Shown here piece by piece: positions 1 through 6,444 of a stretch of 10,159 nt of DNA (positions are counted from its first letter, which is position 1; every line of letters starts with the position of its first letter). The stretch covers positions 1 to 10,159 of the forward strand of contig JAUPWC010000570.1 of assembly GCA_030916665.1 (NCBI GenBank). Direction: 5' to 3'. A program made the translations under genes and the position numbers. Below the pieces are notes generated by a model, which saw only the letters and a program-made list of their open reading frames with translations, made no database searches and was not told the DNA's origin. The DNA is from Verrucomicrobiota bacterium (lineage in GTDB: Bacteria > Verrucomicrobiota > Verrucomicrobiia > Opitutales > Opitutaceae).

Positions 1-2930
1 AACTCGTCGAACGTGCCCGTGGGTTGATGGACAAAGTCAACGTGCTGCCCGGCGATCTCAACACCGCCGCCGGCCTGCTCGAGCAGGCCGCCAAGCTCGC
101 CCCCAACGATGCGTTGGTCTGGGCGACTTGGGCCCAACTCGACCTGGTCTACGTTGCCCTGGATTTCGACAACACGCCCTCGCGCCACAACGCCGCCCGG
201 GCCCACATCGCCCAGGCCAACGCGCTCGATCCTGCCAGCCGCGAGACGCGCTACACCCAGGCTGAAGTGATGCGCAGCCTCGCCTGGGATTCGGACACGC
301 AGGCCGCGGCGGAAAAGATCCTACGCCCCATGCTGACGGAAGCACCGGAGGACGGTCGCGTGCTGATCCAGCTGGGTTGGGTGGCCTTTGCTCAGGGACG
401 AATGGACGACGCGGTCGCGCTCTTCGATCGCGCGGCGTTGCTTCCTGCCTTCGCGATCGAGGCCACGTATTGTAAGGCACTGGTCCTCGTGCTTAGGAAC
501 CGTTTCGGAGACGCCTCTCGGGCATCGGATCAGCTCTTGGTGCTCGCACCGACCCACGCCTTTGCTCTCTGCCAAAAGGCCTGGCTCAGCGTGGGGTGGC
601 ATGAGGATCCGCAGGCAGCGCGCGAATACATCGAGCGGATTCCACCGCAGATGCGCGTCGAGGACATGTCCGCCTATTTTGCCTATCACGTTTACATGAG
701 CCGGCGGGAATATGATCAGGCCGTGCAGGCGATCCGGGCGGTGCCGCGCGACTACCTGTCCGCCCAACCGGGACCTGGACCCAGCGGCTTCTACATCGGC
801 GACGCGCTCGCCGCCGCCGGCAAATCCGCCGCGGCCGAGATCGAGTGGCGGCGTGGGCTGGCGACGGTTGAACGCCGGCTCGCGGAGGCGCCCAGCGACG
901 AGACCCTCATGAAGTTCAAGGCGCTTTTGCTGGCCCGACTCGGCGACCGCGTGGCCGCGGAGCGCGTGTGGAAGGCGGTCGTTGAACTCCACGGTGACAA
1001 GGCCTGGGGTGGCCTCGCCGCCCCCCTCCATATCGAGTTTCTGCCGCCGGAGGAGGCGATCGCCTGGCTCAACGGCCGGCTCAAGGAGCCGCAACTTTGG
1101 TTCACGGCGGCGGCGCTGCGCCTCAATCCGGTCTATGATCCCCTGCGCGCGAATCCGAAATTCACCGCGCTCATCGAAAAAATGGATGCCGACCCGCGGT
1201 TATCGCCCAAGGCGAAGCCGGCGTCCGCCCCATCTCCGATCTCCCAACTCCCATCTCCATCTGATCAACCCAAGGTTGATCAGAAATCCGTCGCCGTGCT
1301 CCCGTTCGCCAACCTGAGTGGTGACAAGGAGCAGGAGTATTTCTCCGACGGCCTGACCGAGGAGATCCTCAACACCCTCGCGCGCGAACGCGACCTGCGC
1401 GTGCCGGGCCGCGCGTCGTCCTTCTCGTTCAAGGGCAAGAACGCCTCGTCCGCCGAGATCGCCAAGGCCCTCAATGTCTCGCGCCTCGTCGAGGGCAGCG
1501 TGCGCAAGGCTGGCAACAAGGTCCGCATCAGCGTCTCGCTCACGCGCGCGTCCGACGGCTTCAGCGAGGAACTCGGCACCTTCACTGAGGAGCTGAGCGA
1601 CGTCTTCGCCCTGCAGGAAAAGGTGGCCCGCGCCGTCGTGGAGAAGCTCACGCAGCGCACGGTCGCGACGGTGTCGGTGGGACTGACGCGGGACGCTGCG
1701 GCCTACGACGCCTACCTCAAGGGCCGCGCGCTCCAGACCCGCGCGGCCGATACGCGGGCGGAGGCGATCGCCTTCTACGAGCAGGCCGTGGCCCTCGATC
1801 CGAAATTCGCGCTCGCCTGGGCGCGCCTGGCGGAGGCGCGCTTCCGCACGTTTGGGTTCTTTGATAGCAGCCCCGCCGTCGTTCAAGGGACCCGGGAAGC
1901 CATCGAGCGGGCGCTGGCGACCCAGCCCGACCTGCCGGAGGCTTTGATCATGCGCGCCAACTGGAGGCGCGGCGTCGAGGAGGACTACGCCGGGGCCGAG
2001 CGTGACCTCGCGCGGGTCGAGTCCCTGCGGCCGCCGACCGCGGACCTGCGTTACGCCCAGGCCATGCTGGCGCGCGATCTGAGCCGGTTCGATGAAGCTT
2101 TCCGATTCTATCGGGAGGCCATGCTGCTCGATCCGCAAAATGGCGATTTCACCAACGCCTACGCGGTGAGCTTCTGCATGCCGCGCGGCGAGTTTGTCGA
2201 GGCGGACCAGCTCTTCCGGCGGGCGATGACGATCCAGGCGCCGAATTCCATCATCCCCTTCAACAACCTGATCAATTTGCGCCAGGCGTGGCGCGGACCG
2301 GAGGCGGCCCTCCGGCTGCTGGACCGGTTTCCTCCCACGCAAGCCGGCTGGCGTTCGCGACGGCTGAACCTGCTGATCGTCTTGGGGCGCCTGGACGAGG
2401 CCCGGGCGTTGGCCGCGGAGTTGGAGGGTTCCCTGGCTCCAGCGGTTTCCCTCATCACCTTCGGGCCGCAGGATCGGCCCGATCTGGGCCAGTTGATGGC
2501 ACTGGGCCTGACCGATCTCGTCCAGGCACGAGCCCGCCAGGTTGTGGCGGACGCGTCCCGTGAGTTCGCGCGAGGTAATCGGGCGCGCCGGTTTCGGACC
2601 TTGTTCATCCGCGCGGAAATTGCCCTGGGAAATCGGGATTCGGCGCGCGCGGAATTGGAGGAGTGGCGTGCGGAAGCGCAACGGATCAAGAGCGATTACC
2701 GGCGATACACTGATTTCACGTCTGGCGCGTTCCCGCTTTATGCGTTGCTGGGCGATGCCGACACGGTGGTCGCCCTCCTGCAGGAGTTGCGCGCGAGCGG
2801 CTTTATCGCGAGCGATCACCTTGCCCACAGTCCGGACTATGCCGCAGTGCGGAACGACTCGCGATTCCAGGAACTGGTGCGGCAATACAACGACTGGACC
2901 AAAGCCCTGCCCGACCCCACCGACCTGTGA
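1..2930 (+). CDS. Gene A: TPR / TolB-N-like (COG5616-type) protein, 5' end outside window; probable TIR-TM-TPR-TolB-TPR paralogue
   Basis: The frame is open to the left edge (first whole codon at base 3), giving 975 visible residues. The first residues (LVERARG) align with residue 220 of gene C (LVAKAWA), so a TIR domain and membrane helix of about 219 residues are expected upstream. Counting from base 3: TPR-like helices about 10-365, the boundary motif DPLRANPKF 379-387, a proline/serine linker about 400-425, a TolB-N/FlgO-like domain about 428-551 (YFSDG 446-450, EGSVR 497-501), a second TPR block about 560-940, and the closing motif AAVRNDSRF 947-955. The TolB-like domain is more divergent than in C and D: it lacks the HVW segment and reads FSEELGTFTEELSDVF instead. 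The stop overlaps the GTG of ORF B. The ATG at 27 is unlikely to be the true start because homology continues upstream of it. Family assignment is strong; molecular function is unknown. Confidence 0.88.
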   Translation, partial: LVERARGLMDKVNVLPGDLNTAAGLLEQAAKLAPNDALVWATWAQLDLVYVALDFDNTPSRHNAARAHIAQANALDPASRETRYTQAEVMRSLAWDSDTQAAAEKILRPMLTEAPEDGRVLIQLGWVAFAQGRMDDAVALFDRAALLPAFAIEATYCKALVLVLRNRFGDASRASDQLLVLAPTHAFALCQKAWLSVGWHEDPQAAREYIERIPPQMRVEDMSAYFAYHVYMSRREYDQAVQAIRAVPRDYLSAQPGPGPSGFYIGDALAAAGKSAAAEIEWRRGLATVERRLAEAPSDETLMKFKALLLARLGDRVAAERVWKAVVELHGDKAWGGLAAPLHIEFLPPEEAIAWLNGRLKEPQLWFTAAALRLNPVYDPLRANPKFTALIEKMDADPRLSPKAKPASAPSPISQLPSPSDQPKVDQKSVAVLPFANLSGDKEQEYFSDGLTEEILNTLARERDLRVPGRASSFSFKGKNASSAEIAKALNVSRLVEGSVRKAGNKVRISVSLTRASDGFSEELGTFTEELSDVFALQEKVARAVVEKLTQRTVATVSVGLTRDAAAYDAYLKGRALQTRAADTRAEAIAFYEQAVALDPKFALAWARLAEARFRTFGFFDSSPAVVQGTREAIERALATQPDLPEALIMRANWRRGVEEDYAGAERDLARVESLRPPTADLRYAQAMLARDLSRFDEAFRFYREAMLLDPQNGDFTNAYAVSFCMPRGEFVEADQLFRRAMTIQAPNSIIPFNNLINLRQAWRGPEAALRLLDRFPPTQAGWRSRRLNLLIVLGRLDEARALAAELEGSLAPAVSLITFGPQDRPDLGQLMALGLTDLVQARARQVVADASREFARGNRARRFRTLFIRAEIALGNRDSARAELEEWRAEAQRIKSDYRRYTDFTSGAFPLYALLGDADTVVALLQELRASGFIASDHLAHSPDYAAVRNDSRFQELVRQYNDWTKALPDPTDL
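1231..1258 (+). repeat. Four tandem heptamers (consensus catctcc) in gene A interdomain linker
   Basis: The units are catctcc, gatctcc, caactcc and catctcc; the first and last are identical and the middle two each differ at one base. They encode part of the Pro/Ser-rich linker (about PSPISQLPSPS) between the first TPR block and the TolB-like domain. Because seven is not a multiple of three, gain or loss of one unit would shift the frame. Confidence 0.75.
1261..1283. repeat. Perfect 10-bp inverted repeat with 3-nt loop, gene A linker
   Basis: ctgatcaacc (1261-1270) pairs perfectly with ggttgatcag (1274-1283) around caa. It starts two bases after the heptamer repeats and encodes the linker just before the TolB-like domain. 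In mRNA it would form a tight hairpin; no T-tract follows, so it is not a standard terminator. Its function is unknown. Confidence 0.7.
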
Positions 2931-3103
2931 GCACCGAAGGCAAAGCCGTTTTCCTGAGTTACGCCTCGCAAGACGCCGCGGCGGCGCGGCGCAGCTGCGC
3001 AAGCAGCACCCGGGTGGAACGCACTGATCCCCAGTGCGTTGGTTTGGAAGCGAGCGCGAGTGAAAGAAGCGCGTTGGGGAGCAACGCGCTCCACCGCACA
3101 TGA
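2927..3103 (+). pseudogene. ORF B: 58-codon remnant of a TIR-domain gene
   Basis: The GTG at 2927 overlaps the stop of gene A (GTGA), and the frame ends at TGA 3101-3103, overlapping the ATG of gene C (ATGA). The first residues, MSTEGKAVFLSYASQD, match the N-termini of C, D and E almost exactly. Similarity fades after about residue 24, where an extra base relative to gene E (tgcgcaagca against tgcgaagca) coincides with the break. The remaining ~34 codons mostly read through a double-palindrome element (3013-3095) and resemble nothing recognisable. The rest of the TIR, the membrane helix, TPR and TolB-like parts are all missing. I infer a collapsed paralogue that once sat between A and C. It may still be translated, carrying ribosomes from A to C, because neither its GTG nor C's ATG has a normally placed Shine-Dalgarno sequence. 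It could also be simple debris. Confidence 0.8.
3013..3095. repeat. 83-bp double-hairpin (REP/MITE-like) element inside ORF B
   Basis: Two perfect 9-bp stems with 5-nt loops lie 27 bases apart: aacgcactg (3018-3026) pairs with 3032-3040 across loop atccc, and agcgcgttg (3068-3076) pairs with 3082-3090 across loop gggag. The outer ends form an imperfect inverted repeat, ggtggaacgc (3013-3022) against the reverse complement of 3086-3095, matching 9 of 10. The inner arms share a related core (gtgcgttgg at 3034 and gcgcgttgg at 3069). The spacer is purine-rich. Paired palindromes of this kind are typical of dispersed REP/BIME-like or MITE-like repeats. That it is dispersed in this genome is inferred. 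No T-tract follows either stem, so it is not a standard intrinsic terminator. Confidence 0.75.
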
Positions 3104-6100
3104 GCGACCCCGGCAAAGCCGTTTTCCTGAGCTACGCGTCCCAAGATGCGGAAGCGGCGAAGCGCATTTGCGAAGCCCTCCGCGCCGCGGGCGTCGAAGT
3201 GTGGTTCGATCAAAGCGAGCTGGTCGGCGGTGACGCGTGGGATCAGAAGATCCGGAAACAGATCAAAGACTGCGCGCTGCTGATCCCGGTCATCTCGGCG
3301 GCCACGCAGGCACGGACCGAAGGCTATTTTCGCCTCGAGTGGCGGCTCGCCGATCAGCGCACCCACCTGATGGGCCGCAACCGGGCTTTTCTCCTGCCAG
3401 TGACGATCGATGGCACCAGCGACGCCGACGCCGACGTGCCCGACTCCTTCGTCGCCGTGCAATGGACCAAGGCGCCCGGCGGGGCGGTACCGCCCGCCTT
3501 CGTCGCGCGTGTGCAGAAATTGCTGGCCGGAGAGCCCAACCCAGGGAGCCGGGGATCGGCGGCCGAGGGCCAGGTCGGCCAACGACGGTCGGCGCCGGTG
3601 GACCGGAGCCGTCGACCCGGCTGGCTGGTGCCCGCCATCCTTGGCGCGTTAACCTTGGCCGGGGTGGCCGGCTGGCTGGCCCTTCGCCCCACACCCATGG
3701 CGACCCCGTCCTCCGGCCCGGGTCCGGCTGCGACCAAGCCTGCTGCAAACAGTGCGCTCGTCGCCAAGGCGTGGGCGCTGCTGAACAAGGCGGACCTTTC
3801 CCGCTCCGACTGGGAATTGGCCGACACGTTCTGCCGGCAGGCGACGGAGCAGGACCCGAACGATGCCGATGCCTGGGCTGCCTGGTCCCAGGCGGATTCC
3901 TGGGCGTCTTATCACAATTTCGACCGATCGCCCGCGCGCCGCGAGAGTGCCCGCACGAGGGCGGCGCGGGCCCTGCAACTTGCGCCCCAGGAGTTTGAGT
4001 CCCGGTTGGCGCATGCCTGCCAGCTCGTCCGGGGCGCGGGCCAGGATAAAGTCTCGAATTTCGAAGCCGAAGCCGAACGGGTGCTGCAGGCGCTGTTGCA
4101 GGCGCAACCCGACGAGCCCCGGGCCCTGCTGGCCATGGGCATCCTCCAGCGCAATCTCCAACACGTGGCCGGCTATCAGGACACTTTCGGCCGGTTGGCC
4201 CGCAACCCGGCCTTCGCCACCCTGGCGTGGAACGAACTGGGGTGGGCGGAGTACTTCAATGGAAATAAGGAAGCGGCCGATGCCGCGATCAAGCGCTCCA
4301 TCGCCCTGCAACCGTACTGGGGCAACCTGATACTGAAATTGATCATGGCGGTCCGGTGGCGGGGCGATCTGGATGAAGCCAAGGCCGCCTTGGAGCGGAT
4401 TCCGCTGACTTCGTTGCAGGAGGATAATGCCGCCGGCATTGCCTTGGATTTGGATTACTGGCGACGGGAGCCGGAGGCCATGCTGGCCCGGCTGGCGGTC
4501 ATCCCGCGGGATTGGATGTCGTCCAATGCCTTTGATGGTCCGACCGCCTTCTGGTCCGGGCGCGCCTACAGTCTGGCCGGGCGCCAGGCCGCGGCCGATC
4601 TGCAATGGCGCACCGCTTTGGCGGTGGTGGAAGGCCGGCTGGCCCAGCAGCCCAATTCCGCCCGGCTGATCTACTGGAAAGGAATGTGTCTGGCCCGGTT
4701 GGGAAAAACGGCCGAGGCGGCACCACTGCTGGGATTGGCCCGGGACATGGGCTATCCCGGGGAGCCGGCCACCGGACCGATTGCCCTCGGCGAGACCGAA
4801 GCCGCCCTGGCCGAGTTGGAGGCAGCGGCGGACAGCAAGCCCGCGAGGATTACCGCCGCCGAGCTGCGGTTGGATCCGATGCTGGACCCCTTGCGCACCT
4901 TACCCCGCTTCCAGGCCCTGCTCGCACGGCTCGAATCCGATCCGCGCCACGCGCCACAGGCGAAGCCGGCCCCTGCGGCCGCACCGGCGGTGTCCCCGGC
5001 GGTCACAGCGGATTCCAAATCCGTCGCCGTGCTCGCCTTTGCCAACCTGAGCGACGACAAGGGCAACGAATACTTCTCCGACGGCATCAGCGAGGAGCTG
5101 CTCAACGTGCTGGCGAAGGTTCCCGGCTTGAAGGTCTCGGCGCGCACGTCGGCGTTTTTCTTCAAAGGCAAACAGGTGCCGCTTGCCGACATCGCGCAGC
5201 AACTCGGCGTCGCCTACGTCATCGAGGGCAGCGTGCGCAAGGCGGGCGACAAGGTCCGCATTACCGCCCAGCTGATCAAGGCGTCGGATGGTTTCCATGT
5301 GTGGAGCAACACCTTCACCCGCGACCTGAAGGACATCTTCGCCGTGCAGGACGAGATCGCGGGGCTCATCGCCCAGCAACTGCAGCTCAAGCTCGGAGGC
5401 GCGGTGAGGCCGCCGCGAACCGTGGACCCCGAGGTCCACCGCTTGGCGCTCGAGGGCCGGCACTTTTGGTTTATGCGGACCGACGCGTCGATCGCGCGCG
5501 CCGAGACCGCCTATTTGCAGGCGCGCCAGCTCGACCCGGAATTCGCCGAGGCGCACCTCGGGCTGGCCAATGTTTGGATGGTCCGGGGCTGGTATGCCTC
5601 GCTGCAGGGCGCGGCGGCGGCGCCGGACTTTGCGCTGGCGCGCGAGTCGGCGGAGGAGGCGCTGCGGCTGGACCCGACGCTATCGGAGGCCTACGCGGTG
5701 CTAGGTGGCGTGGCCCACAACCAGTGGCGGTTCGCCGAGGCCGAGCAGGCGTTTCAGACGGCGCTGCGGATGAACCCGAACTATTCCTTCGCCCATCACT
5801 GGCACGCGCACCTGCTCATGGCCCGCGGCCGGCTGGACGAATCACTGGTCGAACTCGAACGGGCGGTGCAGCTGGACCCGCTGCAGTTCGTCACCCTGGT
5901 GATCTACGCGCTGCATCTGCAATTCGCGGGGCGCTACGCCGAGGCTCTGGAGGTCTGTGAACGCGCGCAGGCGCTGACCCCGAACTTTTTCGTGCCACTG
6001 CAAGCCGCTCGCGCGACCAGCCTGCACCAGCTCGGCCGCACGGACGAGGCCCGGGCGGAGGTTCGCCGCGTGATCGGCGACCTGTCCGTCAAGCCACGCT

Positions 6101-6444
6101 GGTGGGCGGACGGCGAAATGGTCCGCCTGCTTCGGGAAGACGGGCAGGAGCAGGCGGCGGCAGACCACGCGGCGCGGGTAATCTCTGGCGCCAACGAGGA
6201 AAGCAGCGCACAGCAAACGGCCTTGGCGGCCCTCGGACGGACCGAGGAGGCGCTTGTATCGCTCGAGCGGGCACGCCCGGGTGCGTCCGGCATCGGCCCG
6301 GTATTTTATACGCCGGCCTGGGCGGCGGTGCGCCAGCACCCGCGGTTTGCCGAGGTGCTGGCCCGCCTCGGGATCCTCGATGAGTATCAAACAGCCCAGG
6401 CGACGAAGGCACGGATGCTCAAGGAGCAGGAGGCGAAGCCGTGA
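3100..6444 (+). CDS. Gene C: membrane-anchored TIR / TPR / TolB-N-like / TPR protein, complete
   Basis: 1114 residues from the ATG overlapping ORF B's stop; this start is fixed by the TIR strand KAVFLSYASQD at residues 6-16, as in the paralogues. TIR (TIR_2-type) spans about 5-143, with the BB-loop-like region VWFDQSELVGGDAWD (34-48) and EGYFRLEWRLA (74-84). E80 falls where the catalytic glutamate of NADase TIRs lies, with Y76 in place of the usual tryptophan. RSRR (169-172) precedes a membrane helix at about 174-197, implying a cytoplasmic TIR and a periplasmic remainder. TPR-like helices occupy about 220-587, including IPRDW (468-472), and end in LDPLRTLPRF (595-604). The TolB-N/FlgO-like domain is 639-763 (YFSDG 658-662, EGSVR 709-713). 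Canonical TPRs run about 775-1065 and close with VRQHPRF (1077-1083). NAD+ cleavage is inferred from the family; the ligand is unknown. Confidence 0.92.
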   Translation: MSDPGKAVFLSYASQDAEAAKRICEALRAAGVEVWFDQSELVGGDAWDQKIRKQIKDCALLIPVISAATQARTEGYFRLEWRLADQRTHLMGRNRAFLLPVTIDGTSDADADVPDSFVAVQWTKAPGGAVPPAFVARVQKLLAGEPNPGSRGSAAEGQVGQRRSAPVDRSRRPGWLVPAILGALTLAGVAGWLALRPTPMATPSSGPGPAATKPAANSALVAKAWALLNKADLSRSDWELADTFCRQATEQDPNDADAWAAWSQADSWASYHNFDRSPARRESARTRAARALQLAPQEFESRLAHACQLVRGAGQDKVSNFEAEAERVLQALLQAQPDEPRALLAMGILQRNLQHVAGYQDTFGRLARNPAFATLAWNELGWAEYFNGNKEAADAAIKRSIALQPYWGNLILKLIMAVRWRGDLDEAKAALERIPLTSLQEDNAAGIALDLDYWRREPEAMLARLAVIPRDWMSSNAFDGPTAFWSGRAYSLAGRQAAADLQWRTALAVVEGRLAQQPNSARLIYWKGMCLARLGKTAEAAPLLGLARDMGYPGEPATGPIALGETEAALAELEAAADSKPARITAAELRLDPMLDPLRTLPRFQALLARLESDPRHAPQAKPAPAAAPAVSPAVTADSKSVAVLAFANLSDDKGNEYFSDGISEELLNVLAKVPGLKVSARTSAFFFKGKQVPLADIAQQLGVAYVIEGSVRKAGDKVRITAQLIKASDGFHVWSNTFTRDLKDIFAVQDEIAGLIAQQLQLKLGGAVRPPRTVDPEVHRLALEGRHFWFMRTDASIARAETAYLQARQLDPEFAEAHLGLANVWMVRGWYASLQGAAAAPDFALARESAEEALRLDPTLSEAYAVLGGVAHNQWRFAEAEQAFQTALRMNPNYSFAHHWHAHLLMARGRLDESLVELERAVQLDPLQFVTLVIYALHLQFAGRYAEALEVCERAQALTPNFFVPLQAARATSLHQLGRTDEARAEVRRVIGDLSVKPRWWADGEMVRLLREDGQEQAAADHAARVISGANEESSAQQTALAALGRTEEALVSLERARPGASGIGPVFYTPAWAAVRQHPRFAEVLARLGILDEYQTAQATKARMLKEQEAKP
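6428..6433 (+). promoter_or_regulatory. Ribosome binding site of gene D (AGGAGG), inside the end of gene C
   Basis: AGGAGG lies seven bases before the GTG at 6441 and within the last codons of gene C (tail EQEAKP). It is the only strong Shine-Dalgarno sequence at any of the four junctions and supports GTG 6441 as the start. Gene D can therefore initiate independently as well as by coupling. Confidence 0.75.

Noticed and set aside
24..29. TTG/ATG near the left edge as the real start of gene A
   Set aside because: The frame is open upstream and the residues before it align with the paralogues after their membrane helix, so the gene starts outside the window.
3018..3090. The two hairpins as intrinsic terminators between A and C
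   Set aside because: Neither stem is followed by a run of T, and the overlapping start/stop codons on both sides argue for continuous transcription.
1200..3116. A 638-codon open frame on the minus strand opposite gene A
   Set aside because: It runs across two unrelated genes, has no recognisable domain, and its residue mix (rich in R, G, P) is that expected of the strand opposite GC-rich TPR coding DNA.
4605..5960. A 451-codon + strand frame inside gene C
   Set aside because: It is an alternative-frame shadow rich in Arg/Gly with no domain, while the overlapping frame encodes clear TPR and TolB-like sequence.
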